25,090 nt of DNA from NCBI GenBank assembly GCA_016190025.1, contig JACPRG010000019.1, positions 1 to 25,090 of the forward strand. Direction: 5' to 3'. The translations under genes and the position numbers were made by a program. A model generated the notes under the pieces. It ran no database searches. It saw only the letters and a list, made by a program, of their open reading frames with translations, and had not been told where the DNA came from. Below, piece after piece: positions 15,717 to 23,265 of the stretch. The stretch's first letter is position 1. Each line of letters opens with the position of its first letter. This stretch comes from Candidatus Tectimicrobiota bacterium. GTDB lineage: Bacteria; UBA8248; JACPRG01.

Positions 15717-16754
15717 ATGGACACTGTGCGCAGGATTTTCGCGAAAGGGATCGCAATGGGGCTCGTGGCGCTCTGCATCGCCTTGGGCCAGGCCCGCGCG
15801 GCGGAGAAGGTGCAGTTCGCCCTGGACTGGATCCCCATCGGAAAGCACGCCGGCTTTTTCGCCGCTCTCGAACTGGGGTACTTCAAGAAGGCCGGGATTG
15901 ACCTCGCCTACATCCGGGGGCACGGGTCCGGCCAGACCGTCAAAGACGTGGCGGCGGGCGTCGCCCCCATCGGGTTCGCCGACATCGCCGCCCAGATCAT
16001 CTTCGTCGGCCAGAATCCGGACAGGCCGCTGACCTCCCTGTCCGTCATTCACGACAAGTCCATGTTCGTGATCTTCACCCTGGCGGGCCGGGGCATCCGA
16101 ACCCCGAAGGACCTGGAGGGCAAGACGATCGCGGCGACCCCGGGAGACGGCTCCCGGGTCATCTTCCCCGCCCTGGCCGCCATCAACAACGTGGACGAGA
16201 GCAAGGTGAAGTGGGTGGACATGGCGCCCGGCGCCAGCGTCCCCAGCGTGATCAAGGGCAGCGTCGACGGCGTGGGCCTCTATAACGCGAGCTACCCCAT
16301 CCTGGCCCGGGGCGCCGCCAAGCAGGGCAAGAAGATCTACACGCTCGTTTACAGCGACTTCGGCGTGGACGTTTACTCCAACGGCGTCTTTGCCACCCAC
16401 ACGGTCCTGAAGGAGCGGGAGGACATGGTCCGGAAGGTGGTCGAGGCCAGCATGAAAGGCCACGCCTGGGCCGTGGAGCATCCCAAGGAGGCCATCGACG
16501 TCTTCGTCAAGCAGTATCCCCAGTCGGACCGAGGCATCGCGGCTGACATGTGGGAGATGACGATGGACCACCTGCTGACCCCGACCGCCGCCCGGTACGG
16601 GATTGGCTACCAGGACGCCGCCAAGATGAAGTACACGCGGGACGTCCTGGTCAAGTATTTCAAGCTTCCGCACAACCCCGCGCTGGAGTCCATTTACACC
16701 AACAAGTACACCCCGAAGCTTTTCCCCAGGCGGAAGACCAACGTCCAGTACTAG
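15717..16754 (+). CDS. ABC transporter substrate-binding protein, NMT1/SsuA-like (copy 1)
   Basis: Exported binding protein of 345 residues. A basic start and hydrophobic stretch are followed by a likely signal peptidase I cut after Ala28 (ARA/AEK). The mature start KVQFALDWIPIGKHAGFFAALELGYF is typical of the NMT1/THI5-like and SsuA/TauA families. Such proteins bind pyrimidine precursors, sulfonates or other small organic compounds. RBS GGAAGGAAGAAA directly precedes the ATG. No permease or ATPase gene lies beside it or anywhere in the window. It resembles the protein at 22086-23108, including the YSDFGVDVYSNGV stretch and the IYTN motif near the C-terminus. Its place between a hydrolase and a NicX/M29-like enzyme suggests it delivers the substrate of this cluster. 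Confidence 0.88.
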   Translation: MDTVRRIFAKGIAMGLVALCIALGQARAAEKVQFALDWIPIGKHAGFFAALELGYFKKAGIDLAYIRGHGSGQTVKDVAAGVAPIGFADIAAQIIFVGQNPDRPLTSLSVIHDKSMFVIFTLAGRGIRTPKDLEGKTIAATPGDGSRVIFPALAAINNVDESKVKWVDMAPGASVPSVIKGSVDGVGLYNASYPILARGAAKQGKKIYTLVYSDFGVDVYSNGVFATHTVLKEREDMVRKVVEASMKGHAWAVEHPKEAIDVFVKQYPQSDRGIAADMWEMTMDHLLTPTAARYGIGYQDAAKMKYTRDVLVKYFKLPHNPALESIYTNKYTPKLFPRRKTNVQY

Positions 16755-16787
16755 GGATTTCGGCTTCTCCGGGGGTGACTTCGCCGT

Positions 16788-16815
16788 GCGGGGCGGGGAA
16801 TCTCTCCCGCCCCGC
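16788..16815 (+). terminator. GC hairpin just before the NicX/M29-like gene
   Basis: GCGGGGCGGG (16788-16797) pairs perfectly with CCCGCCCCGC (16806-16815) across an 8-base loop. There is no T-tract. It lies between the binding-protein stop and the next ribosome site, so it may stabilise the upstream mRNA end or weaken read-through. Confidence 0.45.
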
Positions 16816-16836
16816 GCCGGGGGAAGGACGCGCCGC

Positions 16837-17919
16837 ATGCAGGCTCCGCCGGTCAACGAGTCCCATCTGAGGGAAGGGGCGCGAAACTGCGTGTGGAACT
16901 ACGCGGGCGTCCGCCCGGGCGAGAACGTCCTGGTCTGGATCGACCGGAATGCGCCGCCCGAGGCCGGGGTGGCGGAGGCGATGATCGAGGCGGCGGAGGA
17001 GGCCGGGGCCAGGGTGGCGCTCCTGGAAGACCGGCCGCCCGTCTTCCGTCTCGGCGAGCGCATGAGCGCGACGACCGAGGCCGCCCTCCAGGCGAGCCAC
17101 TGCGTCCTCCATCTCCTCCCCCTGGAGAACGTGGCCTCCATCGACAACATCCACGTCCTGCGGTGCCTGTTCGAGTACGACACCCGTATCACCGCCTGCA
17201 TGACGCTCTCCCGGGAGCGGCTGGCCTCGCCATGGGCCCGCTACCCCATAGAGATCGCCCGGACGATCATGCGCAGGTCGGCCGGCTGTGTCCGCGACGC
17301 CCCCTTCCGCCTGACCGAGCCGACGGGGACCGACCTCCGGGGGAGGCTCAAGGCCTGGCCAGAGGGCAGGGGATTTTCCGGCGGGGGCGACCTGCGCGCC
17401 GGCGCCTGGACCTTTTTCCCCTTCGGCAACGTCGCCCTGTATCCCGAAGGCCCCGTCGAGGGCCGCATCGTTTTCGAGACATGGGAGGGAACAGCGGGGA
17501 TCCTGAAGGAGCCGGTGGAGCTGGTCGTCAAGGAACAGCGGGTGGTTCATTGTTCGGGCGGCGAGGAGGCCCGCTGGTTCAGCGAGATGATGAGGCGCTA
17601 CCCGAACGCCGATTACTGCTGCGAGATCACCTGGGGGATCAGCCCGGCGGTCAGCGTCCGGGAGGGGCTCAAGGAGCGCGCGTGCGACTCTCTGCTCTAC
17701 CGCCACGCGGGGGTCTATCACGTGGGCTTCGGCCTGTGGCCGTGCGAGGGCATCTGGAGCGACTTCCACTGGGACGGGGGAGGGCTCAAGCCCACGCTCG
17801 TCCACGCGGGGGAGACTCTCGTCGATTCCGGAAGGCTCCTCATTCTCGACGACCCGGAGGTCCGGGAAGCGGCCGCGAAGCACGGCGATCCCGACGTGCT
17901 CCTAGCCGAGGTCCCTTGA
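16837..17919 (+). CDS. NicX/M29 aminopeptidase-fold metalloenzyme
   Basis: A 360-residue protein of the superfamily that joins M29 aminopeptidases (AmpS/aminopeptidase T) and 2,5-dihydroxypyridine 5,6-dioxygenase (NicX). Candidate metal ligands are His295 in YHVGFGLWP and His311/Asp313 in FHWDGGG. This is the H...HxD set I recall for the single iron of NicX. The position where M29 peptidases usually have Glu (PxGEV) reads FPFGNV with Asn198, which argues against a two-metal peptidase. Glu263 (CEITWGISP) matches a second family Glu. ATG 16837 follows GGGGGAAGG, and an in-frame GTG at 16786 is less likely. It sits 82 bases after a binding-protein gene. A ring-cleaving dioxygenase role is plausible but unproven. 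Confidence 0.75.
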   Translation: MQAPPVNESHLREGARNCVWNYAGVRPGENVLVWIDRNAPPEAGVAEAMIEAAEEAGARVALLEDRPPVFRLGERMSATTEAALQASHCVLHLLPLENVASIDNIHVLRCLFEYDTRITACMTLSRERLASPWARYPIEIARTIMRRSAGCVRDAPFRLTEPTGTDLRGRLKAWPEGRGFSGGGDLRAGAWTFFPFGNVALYPEGPVEGRIVFETWEGTAGILKEPVELVVKEQRVVHCSGGEEARWFSEMMRRYPNADYCCEITWGISPAVSVREGLKERACDSLLYRHAGVYHVGFGLWPCEGIWSDFHWDGGGLKPTLVHAGETLVDSGRLLILDDPEVREAAAKHGDPDVLLAEVP

Positions 17920-17940
17920 CGCGAGGGATTCCGCGAGACG

Positions 17941-18378
17941 ATGCGAGACGAGGTGAATCAGGTGGCGCGGGCCTTCTTCGAAGGGTTGAACCGCCGGGAG
18001 GACACCCGGGCCGTCCTGTCCGCGTTGGACCAGACCGTGCGGTTTTTGGTCGAGGACGGGGAGCCCTTTTGCATCGAGGTGAAGGGCGGAGCGCTCCAGT
18101 TCCGCGACGGAGCCGGCGGGCCCGAGGTGAAAGACCATGAGGGCTTCACCCACCTCCGGACGAACCGCGAAACCGTGCGGCGGCTCGTGGCGGGAGAGAT
18201 CCGCTACTCGGACGCCATCATCCCCTCGTCCCCCGACATGGGCCGCCTTTGCCTCGTCGAGAAGTGGATGTTCAAAAAGCAGGTGGTCAACTGGCTGGGC
18301 CGCCTGATCCGGATGGGTCAGGAGGGCGTGAGGTGGCCGGCCTCGCGCCCGACCGGGGGTTGGAAGGGAGAAGGCTAG
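17941..18378 (+). CDS. Small SCP2-like (sterol carrier fold) protein
   Basis: A 145-residue soluble protein without signal peptide or membrane segment. Its pattern suggests an SCP2 fold: an N-terminal helix, strands VRFLVEDGEPFCIEVKGG (33-50), a line resembling the usual 'D..i.....tl..l..G' region (HLRTNRETVRRLVAGEIRYSD, 71-91), then a C-terminal helix KKQVVNWLGRLIRM. SCP2 domains bind hydrophobic or acyl ligands. The assignment rests on this pattern and is tentative. It begins 21 bases after the NicX/M29-like stop, so the two are likely co-transcribed. The ribosome site is weak, and translational coupling is possible. Confidence 0.6.
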   Translation: MRDEVNQVARAFFEGLNRREDTRAVLSALDQTVRFLVEDGEPFCIEVKGGALQFRDGAGGPEVKDHEGFTHLRTNRETVRRLVAGEIRYSDAIIPSSPDMGRLCLVEKWMFKKQVVNWLGRLIRMGQEGVRWPASRPTGGWKGEG

Positions 18379-18514
18379 GGCCGGGCTTCGGCTTTCCGGC
18401 CGAGGGGGGTTTCGCGCGTCGAAGGCGGGTGTGAGGAAGCGTTCTCCGGGGGGCTCTCCGAAAGGCCGCCCCTCAACCCCTGAACGGCTTTTCCGGAAGC
18501 GAGGGAAGCAAGCG

Positions 18515-19651
18515 ATGATTTCCAAGGCGGCCAGTCTCTCCCGTCAGGAACAGGAGCGGCGTCACCGGGTCCTGCGTGAGGCGATGGCCGAAGCCGGCAT
18601 CGACGCGCTGCTGATGGCCTCTCTGGGGCACCACAACCAGCGGGGTCCCGTCCGCTACGTCTCCAACTGGCGGAGCCCGACCTTCTCCGACTACGTCCTC
18701 CTCCCCATGCGCGGGGAGATGACCCTCTGCACGCACTATCCCAAGTACGTCGCGCTGGCGAGGGAGCACTGCGGCGTCGAGTCGGCCGTCGCCACGCCCT
18801 ACGGCCAGGAGGACGCGAACGTCATCGCCGGAGTCGTGGCCGATTGGGGTATTAAGCGCCTGGGGCTCGTCAGCCCGGCGACCATGTCGGCGAGGTTCCA
18901 CCAGACCTTGCTGGCGGCCCTCCCCAAGGGCATCGAGACGGTCGACGCCGCCGACCTGTTCGAGTCCGTCCGGTCCATCAAGAGCGAGGAGGAGATCGCC
19001 CTCATCCGGGAGGCGGCCCGCCTGGGGGACCTGGCGTTCGACACCTTCCGGGAGGCCCTCCGCCCGGGGCGGAAGGAGTACGAGGTCCTCGCCGACGTGG
19101 AGCATGCCCTGCGGAGCCGCGGCGCCGAGGAGGTCTTTTTCATCGTGGGCTCGGGCGAGAGGCCCGTGAACCGTTTCTGGGACATGGCCGACCGCACCCT
19201 GGCGCCCGGGGACGCGGTCATCTTCTGCATCGAGCTCTGCGCCTCGGGCGGCTACTGGACGCAGTTCGTCCGAACCGTGACGCTGGGACCGGCCCGGGAC
19301 GCCGTCCGCCGGAACTACGGGGTCCTGCGGGAGGCCCTCCGGCGGGCGGAGGAGACCCTGAGGCCGGGCGTCCCCGCCTGCGAGGTGGCCCGGGCCATCA
19401 CCGCCGTGGTCGCCTCGGCCGGGCTCAAGGAAGGGAACCACCCGGGTCACGGGCAGGGGCTCGACATCGTCGAGAACCCGTTTCTCGGCCCCACGGACAA
19501 GACCCCGCTGGCGGCTGGGATGCACATCATCCTTCATCCCCACGTGGCCTTCCCGGAGGGAGGGGGCCTCTGGGTGGGAGACCCGTACCTCGTCACGCCT
19601 TCCGGGGCCGTCCGCCTGAGCGTCTCGTCGCAGGACCTGGCCGAGGTCTAG
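18515..19651 (+). CDS. M24-family (pita-bread fold) protein lacking the dinuclear metal site
   Basis: A 378-residue protein with an N-terminal creatinase/prolidase domain (about 15-150) and a C-terminal M24 domain (about 158-375). True metallopeptidases of this fold use Asp, Asp, His, Glu and Glu. Here the first Asp region reads VIFCIEL, the second TQFVRT (Gln250), the His is kept (GHGQGLD, His312), and the two Glu positions read ILHPH (His341) and WVGDP (Gly355). Four of five ligands are gone, as in creatinase, which works without metal; the GGYWTQFVRT stretch also recalls creatinase GYYT..ERT. A hydrolase for a C-N bond is possible. ATG 18515 follows GAGGGAAGCAAGCG, and upstream frame to 18431 is unsupported. 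Confidence 0.82.
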   Translation: MISKAASLSRQEQERRHRVLREAMAEAGIDALLMASLGHHNQRGPVRYVSNWRSPTFSDYVLLPMRGEMTLCTHYPKYVALAREHCGVESAVATPYGQEDANVIAGVVADWGIKRLGLVSPATMSARFHQTLLAALPKGIETVDAADLFESVRSIKSEEEIALIREAARLGDLAFDTFREALRPGRKEYEVLADVEHALRSRGAEEVFFIVGSGERPVNRFWDMADRTLAPGDAVIFCIELCASGGYWTQFVRTVTLGPARDAVRRNYGVLREALRRAEETLRPGVPACEVARAITAVVASAGLKEGNHPGHGQGLDIVENPFLGPTDKTPLAAGMHIILHPHVAFPEGGGLWVGDPYLVTPSGAVRLSVSSQDLAEV

Positions 19652-19729
19652 AGGCACAGATTTGACACGGGGGAAGTCGCTGGTTCGGGGGATGGAAGAC
19701 CCGTCTCTCCGGGGAGCGGAGCGGCACGG

Positions 19730-20467
19730 ATGGGAAACCGGTTAGCAGACAAAGTGGCCGTCGTGACCGGGGCTGGACGCGGCCTGGGGGAGCAGGTGGC
19801 CCGGGCCTACTGCCGGGAGGGGGCCCGGGTTGCGCTGGCGGCCCGCACCGGGGAAGAGATCCGGCGGGTGGCCTCCGACCTCAATGCGCAGGGACATTCG
19901 GCCCTGGCCGTGCGCGCCGACGTGGGCGAGGAGAAAGACGTGCAAGCCCTGTTCGCCCGGGCGCGGGAGGCCTTCGGACCGGTGGACATCCTAGTCAACA
20001 ACGCCGGCGCCAATCTCTGCAAGCCTTTCACGGAACTCGCGGTCGCGGAGTGGGACCTGATCCTGAAAACCAACCTGCGGGGGCCCTTTCTGTGCAGCCG
20101 CGAGGCGCTCCGGGACATGATCCCGAAGGGGATGGGCGTCATCCTCAACGTCAGCTCGGGGCTGGGAAGCCGGGCCCTGCCGAACTTCACCGCCTACTGC
20201 GCCTCCAAGTTCGCGCTGGAAGGGTTCACCCGCTCGCTGGCGATGGAGGTGGAATCCAGAGGGGTCCGCGTGAACGTCCTCCATCCCGGCGGGGTGGCCG
20301 ACACCTCCATCGGCGCCGCCACGGCGCCCCCCGACCTCCCGCGGGAGCGGTGGCTTCCCGCGGACGTCCTCTGCGAGCCGGCCGTCTATCTCGCGTCCGA
20401 GGAGGGCCGGGGCGTCACCGGTCAGTGCATCGTCGCGCGGGAGTGGCTGGAGGCGAAAGGCCGCTGA
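19730..20467 (+). CDS. Short-chain dehydrogenase/reductase (SDR)
   Basis: A classical SDR of 245 residues that oxidises or reduces an alcohol/ketone with NAD(P)(H). It has the dinucleotide loop TGAGRGLG (13-20), NNAG (90-93), the catalytic Ser at 142/143, and Tyr156/Lys160 in the YxxxK motif. Arg39 in AART after the second strand hints at NADP preference. The 3-oxoacyl-ACP reductase (FabG) subgroup looks closest, but this is not a housekeeping context. The ATG follows a GGGGAGCGGAGCGG purine run. It lies 78 bases after the M24-like gene and before an MFS transporter, separated from the latter by a strong inverted repeat. The substrate is unknown. Confidence 0.9.
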   Translation: MGNRLADKVAVVTGAGRGLGEQVARAYCREGARVALAARTGEEIRRVASDLNAQGHSALAVRADVGEEKDVQALFARAREAFGPVDILVNNAGANLCKPFTELAVAEWDLILKTNLRGPFLCSREALRDMIPKGMGVILNVSSGLGSRALPNFTAYCASKFALEGFTRSLAMEVESRGVRVNVLHPGGVADTSIGAATAPPDLPRERWLPADVLCEPAVYLASEEGRGVTGQCIVAREWLEAKGR

Positions 20468-20531
20468 GAGGTCACAGACCTCAGGAGGTCACGGACCTCA
20501 AGATGGATCCCCTTGAGGTCTGTGACTTCTC
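20466..20531. repeat. 18-bp inverted repeat with internal AGGTC palindromes
   Basis: Bases 20466-20483 pair with 20514-20531 over 18 positions with one G-T wobble; the core GTCACAGACCTCA (20471-20483) is matched exactly by 20514-20526. Inside, GGTCACGGACCTCA (20487-20500) repeats the left arm with one change, so the element holds three related AGGTC...GACCT units. It begins at the SDR stop codon. It may act as a transcript end, but it has no T-tract and related units occur at 195-211 and 597-615. Confidence 0.7.
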
Positions 20532-20604
20532 GGGGAGACCTCGGGCCGTCCGTTCTTCGCGGGGGGGCGAGGGGGCCTCCGCCGGTTCTGGAGATTTGGC
20601 GCAC

Positions 20605-21786
20605 GTGGGCGACTGGCGAGACGGCAGGCTGCGCGGCGCCGCCGTCCTGTTCTTCACGAACGTGGTGGTCACGATGGGGGTCGTGATCATCGCCCCGCTC
20701 CTGCCGGTCTTCGCCCAGCGGCTCGGGGCCTCCGGGGCCTGGGTGGGGGCGCTGTTCGCGGTGGACATGGCGGCCCGGACGGTGGTGATGCCCTTTTCCG
20801 GAAGGGCGTCCGACCGGATGGGGCAGAGGCCCTTTCTCTTGGCGGGGCTGGCCCTTTTCTGCGTCACCTCCTTCGGCTTCGCGCTGGCGACGGACCGGGT
20901 CACGCTTCTGGCCCTTCGCACCTTTCAGGGGGTCGGCGCCGGCATGGTCATCCCGACCATCCTGAGTTACTTCGGGGAGTTCGCCGCGGGGAGCCGGGCG
21001 GCCTTCTGGATGGGGACGCTGAACATCTCCTTCTTCGGCGCCCTGGCCGTGGGGCCCTTCGTGGGCGGGTTGCTGGAATCCCGCTTCTCTCTGGAGGTCC
21101 CGTTTTACTTCCTGTCCGCTTCGGCGGTCCTGGCCGGGGCGATGGTCTTTTTCTTTCTGCCCCGGACCGTCCCGCGAAGGGCGGGAGCCCCGGCACAGAC
21201 CCCCCCGGTTCCCTGGCGGGCGCATCTGTCCAGCCGGACTCTCCGGAGGCTTTGCGCCCACCGCTTTCTGGTGTCCTTCGGGATCTCGACCGCCTGGACG
21301 TTCGTCCCGATGTACGCCGTCGGAAGGTTGGGGGTCTCCACCTACGAAGCGGGGATCGCCGTGGGCGCCATCGCGTTCGTCACGACGCCCCTGCTCTCGC
21401 CGGGGGGATTTCTCGGAGACCGGGTGAACCGGTGGACCCTGATTCTCGCCGGGACCCTCCTTTTGGCCCTCTGCCTGGGCGCGCTTCCCTGGTCGGGCGG
21501 GTTCCGGACGCTCGTGGCGGTGTGCGGGGCGATGGGCCTGGCGCAAGCCCTCTACATGCCCTCCGGGTACGCCTTGATGGTCGATGAGGGGCGGACGCTG
21601 GGAATGGGCGCGAGCCTGGGCCTCTATTCGACCTCACTCACGCTGGGGATCGCCGTCGGGCCCCTCGTCTCTGGGCCGGTAGTGGACGCCCTCGGGCTGA
21701 GGCCGACGTTTGGCTTGAGCGGGTTTCTCGGCCTTCTGGCCGCCGTCGCGGTCGCGGGGCGGACGGGAGCGAGGCCCGTCCGGTGA
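20605..21786 (+). CDS. Major facilitator superfamily transporter
   Basis: Inner-membrane secondary carrier, 393 residues from the GTG at 20605, with about twelve hydrophobic segments. The first is AAVLFFTNVVVTMGVVIIAPL. The loop between segments 2 and 3 carries the MFS motif A (GRASDRMGQRPF). A longer cytoplasmic loop near the middle (RTVPRRAGAPAQ...) separates the two six-helix halves. No ATG precedes the first helix: GTG 20605 has GGAG eleven bases upstream, and TTG 20596 is an alternative. The open frame runs upstream to 20050 only as a shadow of the SDR gene. It probably imports or exports a compound handled by the neighbouring enzymes. The group resembles drug- and sugar-efflux MFS proteins. 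Confidence 0.88.
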   Translation: MGDWRDGRLRGAAVLFFTNVVVTMGVVIIAPLLPVFAQRLGASGAWVGALFAVDMAARTVVMPFSGRASDRMGQRPFLLAGLALFCVTSFGFALATDRVTLLALRTFQGVGAGMVIPTILSYFGEFAAGSRAAFWMGTLNISFFGALAVGPFVGGLLESRFSLEVPFYFLSASAVLAGAMVFFFLPRTVPRRAGAPAQTPPVPWRAHLSSRTLRRLCAHRFLVSFGISTAWTFVPMYAVGRLGVSTYEAGIAVGAIAFVTTPLLSPGGFLGDRVNRWTLILAGTLLLALCLGALPWSGGFRTLVAVCGAMGLAQALYMPSGYALMVDEGRTLGMGASLGLYSTSLTLGIAVGPLVSGPVVDALGLRPTFGLSGFLGLLAAVAVAGRTGARPVR

Positions 21787-21888
21787 CGCGCCGAAGAGAG
21801 CGGCCCGGGCCCGGGACATCGGTTCGCCCGGAGGGGCCTTCGCGCGATTTTCGCAGGGAGGGGCCACGAGAGGATTGCGCCGCAGGTC

Positions 21889-21949
21889 TGGTGGCCCCAA
21901 CGGGAAGCGAACCCGTGTTTCCGTGTTTTAGCCGTGAGAGGATGGAGCC
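21889..21949 (-). pseudogene. Decayed tRNA-Glu copy
   Basis: The 3' end of tRNA-Glu is recognisable: the CCA complement at 21889-21891, the acceptor strand, and the T-arm with one change (GGGAAGCGA for GGGAATCGA). It then has a short duplication of CCGTGTTT and lacks about 26 bases covering the D-arm and part of the anticodon stem before the 5' acceptor end. It matches the intact gene at 23168-23242, including the preceding AGGTCTGG, and cannot fold as a functional tRNA. Confidence 0.8.
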
Positions 21950-21971
21950 TTTGGGCGAAAAAGAACAGAAG

Positions 21972-22010
21972 TCCGGCTGGGGAGCTGGGATTCGGACCTG
22001 GGTTTTCTGA
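21972..22010 (-). pseudogene. Truncated tRNA-Gln copy (3' half)
   Basis: GGCTGGGGAGCT and the following T-arm and anticodon-arm bases match 23265-23302 of the intact tRNA-Gln. Changes in both T-stem arms break pairing instead of compensating, and similarity stops within the anticodon stem. The spacer TTTGGGCGAAAAA between the two tRNAs is also preserved, so both remnants come from one duplicated block. Confidence 0.75.
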
Positions 22011-22085
22011 ACCGGCGTGGAAGGAAGAAGGGCAGAGGGGCGAGCATTCCTGCCTTAACGCACGAACCATGAGGAGGGCTTTGAG

Positions 22086-23108
22086 ATGAGGGGGTGCCGG
22101 ATTTTGCGTTTTGTGCTCGCGGTTCTCGTTCTGACGGCCGGCGGGATATCCGGGTCGCCGGCGGCCGGGGCGGAGAAAGTCCAGCTCGCCACGTCCTACC
22201 TGCCCCACGGGGGAAACATGGGATACTGGGTGGCTCTGGGGCGCGGGCTGTACAAGGACGCCAAGCTCGAGGTCGCCATCGGCCGGGGATACGGCTCGCT
22301 TGACACCATCAAGCGCGTGGACGCCAAGCAGGTGGACTTCGGCGAGGGCGATGCCGGGACGCTCATCGTCGCCAGGACCCGGGGGGTCCGCGTGAAGGAG
22401 GTGGGGATGATTTACCACGACGGCCAGTACGCCGCCTACGCCCTCAAGTCCTCGGGAATCCGAAGGCCGAAGGACATGGAAGGGCGGAGCGTGGGGGGCG
22501 TCTCCGCCGGCGCCACCGAGTCCCTCTTTCCGGCCTTCCTGCGCCGGAACGACGTGGATGAATCGAAGGTGAAGTTTGTCCCCATGACCGCCGCCGCGAC
22601 CGTCCCCAGCCTCCTCGCCGGTAATGTGGACATCATCCTCACCTTCGCCTTGACGGGGGTGGGCATCAAGGAAAAGGCCCTGGCGCAAGGCAAGGACATT
22701 GTGGAGTTCCTCTACAGCGACTATGGCCTTCCCCTCTACTCCAACGGGGTCGTGGGGCACGACGACTCCATCCAAGGCAAGCCGGACCGGGTCCGGAAAT
22801 TCGTGGACGCCACCCTGCGCGGCTACGTTTGGGCTGCAGAGAATCCCGCGGGCGCGGCAGAGATCTTCCACAAGTTCAACCCGACGGCGGACAAGGGGCT
22901 GGCGGAGCGCATGTGGAAGAAAACGATGCAGTTCATCTTCACGCCCGAGACGAAGAAGACAGGTATCGGGATCATGGGCCGCAAGAAGATGGAGTTCACC
23001 CGCGACATCATCACGCAGTACATGAAGCTCTCAACGAAAATCCCCGTGGAAGACATCTACACGAACGAGCTCGTCCCCAAGGGGATCTACCCGAAGGGCT
23101 TGAAGTAG
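22086..23108 (+). CDS. ABC transporter substrate-binding protein, NMT1/SsuA-like (copy 2)
   Basis: Exported binding protein of 340 residues. A basic start, hydrophobic core LRFVLAVLVLTAGG and likely signal cleavage near Ala29 (AAGA/EKV) lead into KVQLATSYLPHGGNMGYWVALGRGLY. Like the protein at 15717-16754 it has a YSDYGLPLYSNGV stretch and an IYTN motif near the C-terminus, so the two are paralogues, but they differ in the ligand-side segments and probably bind different compounds. RBS GAGGAGGG lies seven bases before the ATG. No permease or ATPase is nearby. The gene lies exactly between a decayed and an intact tRNA-Glu/tRNA-Gln block, suggesting it arrived or was captured in a duplication or insertion at that locus. 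Confidence 0.88.
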   Translation: MRGCRILRFVLAVLVLTAGGISGSPAAGAEKVQLATSYLPHGGNMGYWVALGRGLYKDAKLEVAIGRGYGSLDTIKRVDAKQVDFGEGDAGTLIVARTRGVRVKEVGMIYHDGQYAAYALKSSGIRRPKDMEGRSVGGVSAGATESLFPAFLRRNDVDESKVKFVPMTAAATVPSLLAGNVDIILTFALTGVGIKEKALAQGKDIVEFLYSDYGLPLYSNGVVGHDDSIQGKPDRVRKFVDATLRGYVWAAENPAGAAEIFHKFNPTADKGLAERMWKKTMQFIFTPETKKTGIGIMGRKKMEFTRDIITQYMKLSTKIPVEDIYTNELVPKGIYPKGLK

Positions 23109-23167
23109 ACAGGGGGAGACTCGCCGGGATTCCCCAGAGAGGAAGGAAAAGGACGCGATGGGAGGTC

Positions 23168-23242
23168 TGGTGGCCCCAACGGGAATCGAACCCGTGTTTT
23201 AGCCTTGAGAGGGCTACGTCCTAACCGCTAGACGATGGGGCC
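23168..23242 (-). tRNA. tRNA-Glu (anticodon CUC)
   Basis: Read on the minus strand, the gene starts GGCCCCA and ends TGGGGCC-A-CCA, with seven acceptor pairs and an encoded CCA. The anticodon arm TAGCC-CTCTCAA-GGCTA places CTC at positions 34-36. The T-arm has GGTTCGATTCC. It lies 23 bases downstream of tRNA-Gln and is probably co-transcribed with it. Confidence 0.95.
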
Positions 23243-23265
23243 TTTGGGCGAAAAAAAGCAAAATC

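Noticed and set aside
21624..22871. Minus-strand frame opposite the second binding protein
   Set aside because: It crosses the MFS end, the decayed tRNAs and the binding-protein gene, and has no motifs.
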